DNA from: Neopestalotiopsis rosae
Lineage: Eukaryota > Ascomycota > Sordariomycetes > Amphisphaeriales > Sporocadaceae
Length of the DNA: 64,000 bases
Direction: 5' to 3'
NCBI GenBank assembly: GCA_023078685.1
Contig: JALGAS010000001.1
Span: 3,348,001-3,412,000 of the forward strand
Part shown: positions 35,256 through 48,400 of the stretch, in pieces
Numbering within the stretch: position 1 is the first letter of the stretch
Layout of the letters: every line of letters starts with the position of its first letter
The notes under the pieces: model-generated
What the model was told of the DNA's origin: nothing
Databases searched by the model: none
Seen by the model: only the letters and a program-made list of their open reading frames with translations
Position numbers and translations under genes: made by a program

Positions 35256-36677
35256 ATGATGGCCACTCGCTCGCGGCTCAATATGGTCTTCAAATCACCA
35301 TCGAAATCTATGCAAGGCTTTGCAAAGACATTCTCGACCTCAGCAAAATTAGGCCAGACTGAGCCAGCACATCCAGCCTGGCTTCAGCAAATACTCGGAG
35401 ATACGGCGCCGCCTCCAAAGCTCTATGCCTGGACATCTGCCAATCTCGAGGGTGCCCGTGACAATGGACACAACCAACAGCAGAATAGCAGTGCAGACGT
35501 TTCTCCTCAGAGACGAATCTACGTACTCGGACTGGGCAACCTAGGCCGCCTTTTCGCTAGCAACTTGCGGAAATTGAGCAGCCCACCGCCAATCACGTTG
35601 ATCCTTCACCGTAAAGCTCTTTTGGAGCATTGGGTTTCGTCTCCCGGTATCGAAATCACCCGTGCTGGCCAAGTCGAGAACTTCACAGATTTCGATGTCG
35701 AGTGGTGGACAGAAGAGCGGCCATCAACGGGGCCAGTCGTGGAGGCCACAGCTGGCACTAGTATATCAAACCTCATTGTTGCCACAAAAGCCTCAGACGC
35801 TCTGCCCCAGGTCGACAGATTGCGCAAGTACTTGGACAACACCTCAACCGTTGCCTTCACCCAAAATGGCATGTGCAAACTTTGGCCGCCACTGGGAAGC
35901 ACCTACAACAACCATCGTTTTCCGGACCAGAAGCAACCCAACTGGCTTGCCTGCGTGACGACTCATGGAGTAGTGTCTTCAGCACCCTTCAAGAGTATCC
36001 ACGCTTCGGTAGCTTCAGCCGTGATAGGACCGGTATCGCCGAACACTCGTTCTGGTGACAAATCTGGCTACCTGATTGAAGCATTCGTCAATGGTCCCGA
36101 CCTATTTGCCAAGGAAGCTGCTAGGTCAGAGCTCTGGGTATTGCAGCTCGAGAAGCTCGTCGTTAACGCAGTCATCAATCCCTTGACCGCTGTTCTGAGA
36201 TGCAAAAACGGCGAGCTGTTCGTCCCCAGGGATGATGCTTTGCCTCTAATCATTGACAGACTCATCGAAGAAGCAAGTCAAGTTCTTAGGGCATTGATTT
36301 CACATCCATCTAGCACTGACATTTTGAATGAAGTCGCTGCGCATTCAAAACATGGCGAGGACGACTCGGTAGAATTGTCCCTGCATGACGCCAAAGACCA
36401 GCTTCTTGCACGCTTTGCATTCGAGAAGCTTCATCGCATGGTCCACGAGGTAGGCCACAAGGTCCGAGAGAACACCAGTTCAATGCTGCAAGATGTTCAT
36501 GCAGGAAAACGTACAGAGGTACAAGACTTCAATGGTTGGCTCGTGGACACTGCACAGTTTCTGGATCCTGGCATCAAATTGTCGACTCATACTAGACTCA
36601 TTCGCATGGTGGAGGATGGACTTATAATTTCGAGAAGCGAGCTTAGCGAAAGGTTCGATGTTGCTCGCAAGGAATGA
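35256..36677 (+). CDS. ketopantoate reductase (PanE/ApbA) family protein, 473 aa
   Basis: A single-exon NAD(P)-dependent enzyme. The dinucleotide-binding motif is YVLGLGNLGRLFASNL (GxGxxG) near residue 90, and the segment LIVATKASDA follows the second Rossmann half. The C-terminal helical domain contains LEKLVVNAVINPLTAVL, the family's substrate-site region with K and N, and then a long tail that includes DFNGWLV. The enzyme normally reduces 2-dehydropantoate to pantoate for CoA synthesis. At 473 residues this member is longer than true PanE (about 300) and has an N-terminal extension rich in Ser, Lys and Phe that resembles a mitochondrial signal. Some fungal members of this type are annotated as mitochondrial (Cbs2-like) rather than pantothenate enzymes, so substrate and role are open. 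Confidence 0.82.
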   Translation: MMATRSRLNMVFKSPSKSMQGFAKTFSTSAKLGQTEPAHPAWLQQILGDTAPPPKLYAWTSANLEGARDNGHNQQQNSSADVSPQRRIYVLGLGNLGRLFASNLRKLSSPPPITLILHRKALLEHWVSSPGIEITRAGQVENFTDFDVEWWTEERPSTGPVVEATAGTSISNLIVATKASDALPQVDRLRKYLDNTSTVAFTQNGMCKLWPPLGSTYNNHRFPDQKQPNWLACVTTHGVVSSAPFKSIHASVASAVIGPVSPNTRSGDKSGYLIEAFVNGPDLFAKEAARSELWVLQLEKLVVNAVINPLTAVLRCKNGELFVPRDDALPLIIDRLIEEASQVLRALISHPSSTDILNEVAAHSKHGEDDSVELSLHDAKDQLLARFAFEKLHRMVHEVGHKVRENTSSMLQDVHAGKRTEVQDFNGWLVDTAQFLDPGIKLSTHTRLIRMVEDGLIISRSELSERFDVARKE

Positions 36678-39600
36678 TACTACCGGCCAACCCAACATGG
36701 AATTTTGCGATATCCTCAGTAGTGCTTTGTTGCACAATCTACCAATGATGCGTTGCCCCGGGGCCGGAATGAAACTCCGCAACATTCCTACCACTCGGTG
36801 TTTGCCCTGCATACCGCGGAGCATTGGGCCTACATGGCCTCGGCATTGGGTCAAATATGAGCTCGAGATGGTGGTGCAAAACCAATCCATACAAGGGTGA
36901 CAATCCTACCTAGGCATGATGCGACGTCAGCATCCGCGGATTCCAAACTAATCCCAGGCCGCAACATCATTACCAGCGAGCATACGTGGCTGGGCCGGGT
37001 CTGTTTTTCCCATGACACCATTGGTTCCGCGACAAAAGAAATCAGCAGTCTTCTATTTGTGACAGCCTGTCGCTGCCTTCAACCTGCCGTAGCTCATATG
37101 TAGGCAGTGTCTGGAGTCAGCTCGGTTAAGGTCAAGTATTGAAGACGACACAGGCATTGACTTGGAATAGTCATCTAAAGACGACTTCCTTTTGGCAAGT
37201 CTTGGCTGGTGCAATGGGTCACTCGTGAATGGGTTCTTACTTCGACGGCTATGCCCTATGAGGCGGTTGGGATCCCTGCCACGCCCGTGAATACTACTCG
37301 GCTTGTACGCGGCTCTGCCAGTGGGCTGCTGTCTGAGTACAACACTAAGAAATGAGTTTGTCAATTTGGAGCAGTCGTGTTGCTCAACCTACTGCCATTT
37401 TACAAGTCTCTGCAACTTCCCCATTATCATCACATGGGGTTCTCACAGCGAACTTGTATTCCATGTTTCTCTTCGCTACGTGGAACCGCATGGGTGTACA
37501 AATAAAAAAGGGGTCTCGACAGCCATGTCGCGGCGATCCTACGGTTGCAATACTGACGGATCCCACAGACGACTCTTAAGCTTGAGTCGAAATTCTCCGA
37601 TTGGCCGACAAACTCCGATGGCCACAGCGGGAGAGATCGCTTGGGCTAGCATGCGATCATCAATAAGATATACGGAAGGAGTAATGAGCTCGTCTTGATT
37701 CAAAGCGTGCGTTATAGCGACTTCGGCCTCTGGCAACATTTAGTCGTTTGTGCGTGGCGTCGAATGGAATGCATTGTGGCATTCACCACGCGAGTCACGA
37801 TCCCACCATCCGCTGACAAGCGTAGCTCTGCCAGTCGCATTGAGAGCCAGCTTCTATGACAGGCATATCTGACAAAGGTGGTGCAGAAATTCGAGGTTGG
37901 CGATTGAATTCTGGCCGGTCGCGACGTAACACAGCGGGATGTGACGTCCCAAAATGGCATCCGTTTCAATGCTTTAATCGAAGCTATACGGATAGATCTC
38001 AGTGGTAGCACAACTCAGAGCGACATATCTCGCGTATCTTTCGACAACGCAATGTCCTGGAAATCGCCATGGAACGCCCCGGCCTGGTATGTGGATTCAA
38101 TTCACATGCAGCAGGCTGCAAATCCCCTAAGGCAAGAAAACTGCCCTAGCCTAGGGATCTGCTTACAGGGGAGTGATCTCTGCCCCTCACCACACCAAAG
38201 CTGACATCGAGTCGCTAACGGTGCGACGATGACTTCTCTGTCTTTACTTCAACCCCCAGCCTCCCGGTGCATGGTTTAATACCTGGTTGCCCATGCTGAT
38301 AACATTCACCGATTGTGATGATACTGCCTAGAGCCGCCCGGCTCCGGATCTGGAAAGTTTCGCGGGCCAGGGGCTTGCGCGGGACGTCTGAGAGCCCAGC
38401 GCAACCCTCGACCGCGAATAGGATGATGTACCTTAGGCGAGATGTGGATCACTCGGCCGGAACAGTGTAACATGGCTGCTGCTATTCGCACACGAAGCTC
38501 GCTCCGATGTTGCATTGGTGGCTCTGAGAGCATTTTACAGTGCGTGAATACCGGCAACATCAAGCGACCTAGTCGATAACACATCTTACGATGCGCCAAC
38601 GGCGCACGCGAAATTCTCGGCCGGCTTTACATGGCTGCGAAAGAAACAATTTCATGAAATGGTTTCCCAATTCTGTTAGTCGCGGCAGTTTCCAGTACGT
38701 TTGTCGGCCATGGTTTCTACTTTGACCTTGTTGGAGGGTCGTTCTTTTCACATGCAATGTTTGATCATTGCGGGTTTCTAACTGTTTATTGCCCGACGCT
38801 TCAAGTTCCCCAGATGTTGGGACCTAGGACTTCTGCGTGGTTGGCACGTGAATTCCCGCGTTTGGATGCGACACTCAGGTCACAACCACGGAGCCGACAA
38901 AGGATGGTGGGGGTTCGCCCCCGGTCAATTATTTCGAAGACAAGAGCCCTGCCCACAAGCCGGTTCTGGCTTCCATCCCAGATGCCAAACATAGTGGCCC
39001 GACACAGCTGAAGGCAGAGCCGACGATAGCAGCGAACATTTGCCAGTAATTGCAGAGAATCTCGTCTCGTCTCGCCTTGCTCTGGCTTCCTTTCTCACCG
39101 CCAGCGCTAGGTACTCACCCGTACGGAGGATTGGGTAAGTCCAGGCCTGCGTACCAGCCAAACGAGGGTGGAGCCCTTGCCATTTCCCGCTCGGCAGCAC
39201 CCCTCGAGCCGGGAAGTAGACCAGTGAAACAGCTTACCAGTCCATACTCAATGTCCAGACCCTGTCGCGGCATCTCGCCTGAGATTGACTCGGTAGTTTG
39301 CTCCCCAGTCAAGATGCTTAGCGGAGAGTTTGGTCGCAGCCAGCAAAGTACTTACTGCTACTACTCCTACCATCCCCAGACTTGTGATGATCCAGGATCA
39401 GTTTACTGATTGTGATTGAACGATTCTTCACTGGCTAGGACACCCCACGCATGTCTGGTTTATCCCCTCTCTGGGGGAGCACATGCCGAGGACGATGCGA
39501 TTCCCTGATTCGCAAGTGCCTGCCTGCCGCTACGTGCTAAACGGGTATTTGCGTTGCAGTTATCTGGTGCAGCAATGAGATTTCTGTCTCGCGTACCTTT

Positions 39601-41167
39601 TGGTAAGCGAGGGGTGTGTGGGTAAATTTGGCGGCTGCACTTTTTCTGTGGCGAAATGACGAACCAAGTTTCTGGCATACACACGCATCTGTGTCGCTCT
39701 TTTTCGTTCCTCTTCAGGGAATTCTATTATACCCTTTCCTTCCTATAATACTGACAATTACTCTGACTGTATGCCAGCACAGCATAACAGAGAGTCCCCT
39801 TTCCGTCTTTGCTTGCTTGTTTGCTCCGTTCTCAGTCAAACGCCCACGCGCACGCTTTGATCGTCCCACGCACGTATTGTTCGTTGCTTTGTCATTCCTC
39901 ACTCTCTACAGCACAGATTTTGGCCCCTGTTTTAAGGATAAACGAGGATGGCGAGAATAAGAATAATTATACCTGGTGTCAATTCAGCGAACACGATTAC
40001 GTTGTCGACCAACCGAGTCAAAGTGGCGTAATCGCAGAAACCCTTTCGAATCCATTATTGAGCCGAGGCTACCGATTTGGTTGTCATTCGAAAGAGGCAC
40101 CGCACCAGCCTCGCGGGGAGGCTCGGACAGTTCTGGATCCCGCCCAGCTTTGATACTATCATGTCAATGGCCACAATGGGGTAGTTTTGATGTGATGATT
40201 TTATGATCGCAAGGAAGAAAAAAGAATACAATCTGTCTTTTCCCTGCCACCGTTGACGTGATTTTGCCCCTCCGCAACTTCTAGATTCGTATATCCGCAT
40301 GATCCGCGTATCCGGATTTCTTGTGTTCCTAAATCCCATTAGGCTCAATGTGTCCCCCTCCGCAAATGCCCGTCGTGTCGTTGCTTTTCCTCCATGATGC
40401 AGCACAGTATGGTCGATAAAAGAAAGGAAAGAGAAATGTTTCTTGCGAGATGATAGGGTATTATAACTACAAAAAGAAAACAATAAAGTATATAGTGCTG
40501 TTGTGTAATATATCATAATGGGAGAACATATATCCTACAACCAGTTACATGCATTTTGTATAAAGTTTCAAAGAGTCAAGAAAAAGGAAAGTGGAAAAGG
40601 GAAACAGATAGGAGAGTAAATAGATAATGTAACAGATATGCCCGCCAGCCTTCGCCAAGTCTATATGTCGTCAGAAACATTGACCGTTGTTGGTCATTGG
40701 TATCTCTAAATAATTAGATCATAAAGGTGCCCCAAGTCAAGTATCCTGAGGCCGTTAAGAAAACAAGAAGAAATGTAAACATACACAAACGACCCCCATA
40801 ATAGGGAGTGGTTTGGATCCTTCCTGCCAATGTATCTCTTTTTTCACATTTTCGACGCCCGACGCCTTGCTAAATGTATTTTTTGAAATTCGCAACAAAC
40901 TATATTCGGGCCGAGAAAGTAGATGGGGTGACTGATCGAGGACTCTGCTTCCTTGTCCGGCTTTGTTTCTTGTCGATCAGTCCGTTTCGTGAGGTTCAAT
41001 CACGCTGATGCGTGGTGGTACGTTGTCTGTGCCACATCAGGATTGTCGTTGTGCCTATATTGCGCGTGTACGCCTGGCAATTGTGAGCTCCCTAGTCCTT
41101 GGAGCTGCTGAGGGTAGATGGTGTCCCCTGACCCAGGAGCCGAAACTCCTGGCGGAGACGCTGATTG
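36678..41167. other. 4.5-kb region without recognisable genes
   Basis: Two convergent genes flank this stretch. Frames of 60-150 codons occur on both strands but none shows a family motif, a signal peptide or exon continuity. I see no transposon ends and no tRNA. It may hold untranslated RNA, long 3' ends or regulatory DNA for the Myb gene. Confidence 0.4.
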
Positions 41168-42442
41168 CTATAAGTTCTCCTCTTCGTCTGTCCCCTCTGC
41201 CAACTGCTCAGCCCGCTCGCGGCAAGCTACCGGGGTGAAACCGGTACCCATCTTGTTGGCTACGATGCGCCACTTCTCGTTTTCGTAGTCGGCAAGGGCA
41301 GCTCGCAATTTTTGGTCCTACAAATTTTCAATTAGCAAGACTTATTCCATTGTCGCCGCTATTCCCACACCATGTTTAAGAGAAGACTTACCGTTTCATC
41401 AGTCCATTGTGTTGTCTTTGCCTTGAGTTTTGTGCAGTAGCGGACTTGCAAGGTGCCCGATGAACGTCCAGGAAAGAAGTCTGCGATTTGTTTCCACGTC
41501 AAGTTTTTGTTCTCCTTGAGATCAATCAACAGTTGATCATCCTCTGGCGTAAATTTGAGCTTTGGGCCCCGTGGCCTCGCTGCTGGTGCTGGCATGCCAA
41601 CCTGGCCCACTACACTTGGCGCGCCTCCGCCACTTGCGGACAAACTCCCTTCAGCATCGCGGCGCATCATCTTGGTTGGTGGTCCATGGTCAGGAAGGCG
41701 ATGGTGGTGATGATGCGTTGGGGGCGCGCTTGTAGCTTGAGCATAAGCAGCACCCAATGGGGTCTGCTGCATAGAGTCAAGGTCTCCTTGGTCCAGATCA
41801 GGCATTCCCGAGACGGAAAGATCCAAATCGTCTGGCCTACTACGTTTTGTTCCTGCGCTGTGTGGTTGGGTCGGTGTCATGGAAGGATACATTGGGACAC
41901 CATGAGAAGTTGTTTGAGCACTATAGTGCGAAGCTCCATGGTGACCCATATGTCTCGCGCCCGGGAGACCACCTAGATGGGACGGGTCCATCAGGATCTG
42001 GTGGTGGTGAGGCGTGTGATGCTGCGACATCGCGGGGTGCGGATGTGACGGAGTAGACTCATGTAAGTTGCCGGAGCCGGGATGCTGGAGCTGATTCCCG
42101 CGATGGTGGTGATGTGTGTCGTAGGCGTGTTGAGCCTGATTCTGCTCGCCCGGATGCGAGTCCTGAGGAGAGTAGTCGACATTGTAGTCCGGTCCTACTC
42201 GATAATTGCCCGCCAGCGTGTCTCCAATGCATGGGTTCCGCCAGAGCGAACCGCTCTGGACGGTCGCCGGACTCTGGATGGAAAGTATTTGCCGAACCGG
42301 GCCCCCGCGGGCCTGCTGTTGTGGCGAGGGTTGCGGAGTGGGAGGACCGGCGTCTCGTGAGGCGAAAATGGTGCCCGTTTTGCCTGGATGCCGTCGGAGT
42401 ATGTGTGCGCAGGGCTCCTACTTGCCTGAGAGCCCTGAACAT
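41168..42442 (-). CDS. Myb/SANT two-repeat DNA-binding protein with His/Pro/Gln-rich N-terminus
   Basis: The C-terminus carries two Myb-like repeats. The first is KFTPEDDQLLIDLKENKNLT then WKQIADFFPGRSSGTLQVRY. The second is TTQWTDET joined across a 74-nt intron (41391-41318) to DQKLRAALADYENEKWRIVA. Last exon 41317-41168. The region before them is rich in His, Pro and Gln and has a basic KRSRPDD stretch, possibly a nuclear signal. The only in-frame ATG is at 42030, yet the same frame is open and clearly protein-like up to about 42375 (PPTPQPSPQQQARGGPV, QSGSLWRNP). The coding sequence therefore probably starts in a small 5' exon; ATG 42442 with a donor at 42421 and acceptor before 42315 is one in-phase solution. 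It is probably a transcription factor; its target is unknown. Confidence 0.75.
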
Positions 42443-45400
42443 GTGTTGATTATATCGCCGGCACAGCTTTCCTGTGTCTTGCTATGTGAGAGTTGCTATT
42501 GTTGAAGAAGTAGTAGTAGCAGCAGCACAGTAGCCGTGTAAGCTAGGTCTAGGTCTAGCTCCGTGGGTGTAGAGAAACGGGCGGTAGTGATTTGAAGTAG
42601 ACTTTTAGCTGAAGTTGGTGTCCGGTGTCTAGTTTAAGAATACAATGCAACCTTGACCTTTTTTTCCAGTCATATGGGAATCCCTCCTAATAGTTTGGTT
42701 CCCCTTAGCCGGTCTAATATATCATGGCAGAAGTCAGGTGGGTGGAGGAGAGGCACAGAGGACATGGGCTGCATTATATCGTCTGATCTACCTTATCGTT
42801 ACGTTCCCCAGCAGGGGAAAGGCTGGTAACCGACAGACGGGTACCTTGACTACTTCTCTTTTGGTCGACAAGTTAAAGCGCGAGTACCATGTGTGACAAG
42901 AACGAGTGTACATAGTGTATCGTTCCTGGACGGGTGTGGAGAAGCGGTTACCTTGCTTAGCAATGACGGTGGCATAATTTGAGGATCTTATGCCATGGTC
43001 TGCTTGCCGGTTATAGAATGAGACCCTGGCCCTGGGGGAATGATGCAACTGGGGCGAGGACAGCCACAACGGACCAGGCCTGTCAGACAGGGTATTCAGA
43101 AAACGGATTTCAGAAGCCTTCCCGGACCCTGGCAAGTCTTGGCCGAAAGAGGGACTTGGCAAGCGGGAGATCTCATCTGGGAGAAATGGAATACTCAGAA
43201 CTGGGTAGCTGGGAGCAGAATTGCAAAGTGAAACAAGCACCAATGTACAATTGGGCAAGAGCGTGAGCAAGACAGACATCGTGGGTGTGGCTTTTTTTTT
43301 CCTTTGGGGTGGGTGAAAGGCCATTCACTCTATCCAAGAAGGCTAATGCACTTGCGACTTTCTTCTCTCTGGGAGCTGTGATGCCGACAAAATCTTCATG
43401 TGCGATTGGTTCCTGGTTGTGCTTGCAACACTCGATCAAGGCCATGTAGAAACAGTTGGGCAGGGATTTTTGTGTCCTCGCGTCTCCACTCCAGAGGGGC
43501 CTATAGTCGACAGGGGGCAACCTATATTAAGGAGTTAAAACCTGCGATCGCGACACCCCATAGGGCGGGCTCCTGACTGGGATTGAGAGTAGAAAGCCAC
43601 ACTGCGAACAAGGGCCATGCCACAATGCTGATGGAGCAGGGAATGGATCTTTTCCTGCTGGATGGGTCTGTTTAAGGCCCTTCTATAGGCGCATGCTCAG
43701 CACCGAAAGCGTGGATGCGTCTCCTGATCACCGCACATAGTTCGCAACATCCACTTCTAGACGACATGCCTAGAGCGGAAGTGAAACGGTGGGTTTGTCA
43801 TTGGACATGTGTACGTACGTGTGTATATGTGCAGTAAGTAATATGTACGTGGTGCAGAGGTCTGGCAGAGGGGACTGTGAAATGGGAGAGGCACGCGCCG
43901 TGACCTGGTTCAGCAACTGTGACGAACGCCAGAGAGACTGACCATGATGAACCACGATATGTAGCAGCTGTCAAGGTAAAGTTGCAAAGCTGGAGTGACT
44001 TCGGCTCTTGGCAATATCGAAACTGGGGTGATACTCTCCAGGCTGGCAAAGCCAATTCCGGGCGGCTACTGAAAAGACGTTACGGCCGATCTCATGCGCT
44101 GCAAGCGTTGGGTTAGATCTGCCCACTAGCTGCTGGGTAATTAGTACTGGCCGTATGTGGGCACCTGCGAGTCAGCAGCTCGGTATTCATGAGGGTCCTA
44201 TCGTGTGCTATAGTACTGGCTATAGTTCCGTGGGTTGCCCTAATGCGGTAGAGCAGAGCACAGAAACTACACAGGCCTATTCTGTACATACAGCAAGGGG
44301 CTGCGATTTGGGAATGCGAGCTTTAGTGCTGTATTACCGACCACTGGAACCTTGCCCACCACCAAAAAAGGACATTGGCGATATCTGCGCGGCTCAATGC
44401 GAGCACTCTAGGGCAAGACGGGCCAATGAGAAGCCATCGTGGGGTTCGGAAGATGCTGTAAAGGGCTGAGGTCAGGCACAATGAGCATCTGTCCAAACGA
44501 GTAAACTAGCCAGATTGAGAGAATACAGAGGACAAAACGAGTGCGGCGATGCGGCAAACCCGCGATTGCTCGCAACATGGTGGGCGGAGAGCATTGAAAG
44601 GGGGTCTTGTTGTCAGGGATACGCATTAACAAAACGTGTTTCAACGCACCCAGGCAATTAAAGGACGAATTATGCTGCGTACGCCGAGCCCTCCCAGCTT
44701 CTAGAAAAACTCTGATTGTTTCTAGCGTCGACGGGGGTCTGTCGCCATAGATTGCGGCTGAGCCACGAACTCGCGTGAGGTCATATCCGCCGAATGCAAG
44801 AAACCAAAATAAACGGGAGAAGCGACACGAATGATTTGATGGGACAACAAACGTGGTTGCCATGGGTGTGTCGTGGAAGGTAGGTAGGAATGTTTGAGAT
44901 CTCGCCATCATGTCACTTGACTGGTTAGGTGCTGGAAGGTGGGGTGGTGGGTGAATAAGGTAAGGTAGCTGCTACCTTGGATGGTAGCACAGGGTCAAGG
45001 TCAAGTGCGCTAATTGTAGGTCACTTTGGTAACTGGAGGAAAGCACGTCCACTAATGACATGTACTAGATTTACACTACAGGCAAGCACAGCACTGACTT
45101 TTGGGCGGGTTTTAGTGCAGTGTACTGGGACTGGGGGTGGAATTCAGTTGACAGCAAGTGGGACAATCTTTCTTTTGCGATCGCATGTCTCGGTGTAATC
45201 ACTCCGCTAGTAACGAGCCTCATCATTGAGTTATTCCAACCGTCTAACCTGGAATCCACCGACAGACATTCTCCTTGATGTACAATATGCATCTACCTTC
45301 TGCATGCTCCTGAGTACATACCTACTCATCCACGTTTTTCTCTCAAATCTCTCGCGCATTACCTCAATGTCGTTTGTGTGCAACCTTACCCATACTTGCA

Positions 45401-48400
45401 CTGCATTGTGCCCCAACGCCGCAATGTCCTGTCGAATCATGGATTGGGCATGAGAAGGGGGTTGGAAGACCATCACATCAATGATCAGATCTGGTATACG
45501 ATAGGCCCATTGCTTCCCAGCCTTGCCTGGGTATCCTGAGACCAAACAGACCCTCAATACTACTATCAACCCGGCATCTTCTGGAAGCAAGAGCCTTCTC
45601 CAAAAATAGCCTGCTTCCTCTGGCCTGTTGTAACTACTACCACTACCACCTTATACTACCTGGGTACCCTGAGAGAGTCTATGCAAGCGGATAGCCAGGC
45701 GCCTGGGCCACCCCTCGACCACAGACACTTGACGCTCCTCGTCTCATTGCCCCCAAGTCTCAGTATTCAGGCAAAATCATGACAACAAACTCAAAGTGCA
45801 TCAAAAAGCTTGGATCATGTTCACCTGTCAAACCCAGTCGTCTTGCAAACATCCGACGACGCGGCAGAGATGGGAACTCCTATTCCTGTTAGGTAGGTGG
45901 GCAATTAGGACAAAACAAACTGGGCGACTTGTGTGGTGTATACCTCCGCACCTTGCAACAACAATTCAGTAGTATCATGGATGGCGTCTTACACGACTTG
46001 GACGATGACAAACACATCAGCCGTCATGTGAACAAAGGACTGAAATGTTCAGATAGACGTCGTCCGGTTCTTCTTCCTTCCTTCTAGAAGGGAGAACCTG
46101 GTCGCTTGCCCGCTCGTCAAGCCCCTATTCCATGCACGCCCACACACCCCCATGACTATATCCTCGTCATTTCGTATCCGACCATTTGGATCATCCGCTG
46201 CAGTCGGCACGCCACGCACACACCCTTCCACCGATTTGCCCAGCTAGGCTTGTGCCTGGGGGGGACGATGGAGGGTTGAGGGCCTGCAGAATGAGGCAGG
46301 GAAGGACATGGCCGTCGTCATTGGCCTCCGCCTCTCTTCATTCTAATTGAACATTGTCCATGTGCCAGCCAACCACTGCCGGCCAGATGGAACACTTTGA
46401 AGAGACCTCTGCCAAGAGATTTTAAGCTACTGCTAAGTTGCCATGGCCCATGGACATGTTGGAAATCTGATCGCAGGGTCCGCCCTGCCTGAAGAATGAC
46501 GAGGGATTCCACCGATGATGCCTGCTTAGTGGGCGGATAGCACCGTGGCATTCAACGTTAAAAAGAATTTTAAACTCTGAACTTCTTTTTCGTCTCAAGG
46601 AGGGAGCAACACAGACCGACGGGTAGAATGGCGGAAGGGCCATCAATCGATCTATGTAACAACGTCTGTCGCCGCCAACAGCCCATCAATCCGGCATCAC
46701 GGAGCATCTCTGTCCTTTCTCTTTACTGGAGTTGCTGATGGAGTTGCACAGACAAGGAATGCCTAACCAAGAGACTCTACAGCACTATTTTTGACTTCAT
46801 TTAGCGTCACGAGGGGTCCGCTCAGTGTGTTGCGCACTGGACTGAGTCAATTGGCCATTGCTTGTGTGCATGATTTCATCGGTTGCACGACAAGATGGCT
46901 AATTCGGTCGGGGTCCCGGCGTGTCCCTGATCTACAGTACCGAGTCTCGAAAAAGAAAAGTTTCCACTGGCTGACCAATATCTTCCAAATCTCCGCGCCT
47001 ATTTCGATGAATAGTAAGTACTAGTACAGTACACCAACGACTGGCATTGACATTGGGAAATACCGATTTGCTCAATCAATACATTGAACACGATCTAACT
47101 CAATGCCGGCGCGGAAATTGTCACCTTGTTTTGACTTTCTGTCGCACACGGCTCGTACAGCTCATATGCACAACTCATTTTCATTCAGATATTCCTCCTC
47201 TCCCAGACCTTCGGAGTTCCCCCCACTGCCAATTACGGAGAGACTTGCCGAACTGGATGCGGAGCCAAGGAACTGGAGTCGGTTGATAGTCGGCTCTGAG
47301 TCTCTGCACCCCTACCACGAAGCCGATTACGGGCTCATCATGCCTGCGCATGAGCTACCCGCCTGTGCCAATAAGTAGATGAAAACATGGTGATCACGCA
47401 GTGGGACGATTCCCATGCGAGTGTTGTGAGGTGCTGCACATCAGGCACTGGTGCGTCCCAGACCGCCTCTGCAAGCGGTTATGGCATCATGCTGGACCCT
47501 TTTTCGCTGCTGGGACTACCATCGTGGATTGCGAATGACGACGTGTCGTGCCCGACGAGCCACCTCCAGGTAATCAATGTCCTGTTGCGCTAGAAGGCTG
47601 CCCTTGCAACACGCCGCCCATCTCAGCCGCAGAAATATGGAGAAATAGAGGTTAAACTAGATATGGTGCCTGCCCTCCCGCCGCGACCTTGCTCTTAACG
47701 CGCATCTTACAGGAGCTGTTTCGTACACCCCTGATGTGTTCCCGCACATGGGGGTGGCTGCGACCGCATTCCAAATCTCACAAAGTAATGCACATGGAGA
47801 CGATGCCTCGTGCTGGACTAGGAAGCGAGATACACAGCCCATGTGAAAATCTCCGACTTTGTCCAAGATGTGAGCGAATACGGATTGCGATGCAGATAGA
47901 GCGCGGGACAGACAGAATACCAATCACCAAACCCATGACATCCGTCGGCGGGATGGGCGCTGCGTCAAGTCCGAGCAGTACAGTACATTACCTACCATGG
48001 TCATTAGGGCAGTGTATGTAGGTACCAGCATGACCTACATGCTGTACGCACCCCGGCAGCCCGTAACGCGAACACCAGTGCAGTTAGAACAATTAATTTT
48101 TCAGCGCAGCACTTGCATTTTTTCCCCGGATTGGCTGCGAATCCAGTAACCACACGTGCCGGAGCCGTGGTTGTGCATTAATGGGCTAAGATAAGCCAAT
48201 TTACTCTCAGGTCGTTCTACGTCAGCCGCCATCTCGGCATCGCCTTTACTTTTACCAGTGCTCTGGCCTATGTAGGACATGAGGGCCGTGTTGGTCAGCG
48301 CCGCACGCATTAGTGATGGGAGTTAACTTCCCAAAAGAGCGACTCAATGTACAGGAGTAGGGTCGCTGGCTATAGCAGGTGTACACGCAATAGCTGCAGG

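Noticed and set aside
44408..44911. 167-codon minus-strand ORF with a hydrophobic segment
   Set aside because: No family motif and nothing like a domain order; length is within what chance gives in 8 kb.
45231..45590. 119-codon minus-strand ORF with protein-like composition
   Set aside because: No ATG at its start in context, no exon partner and no recognisable motif.
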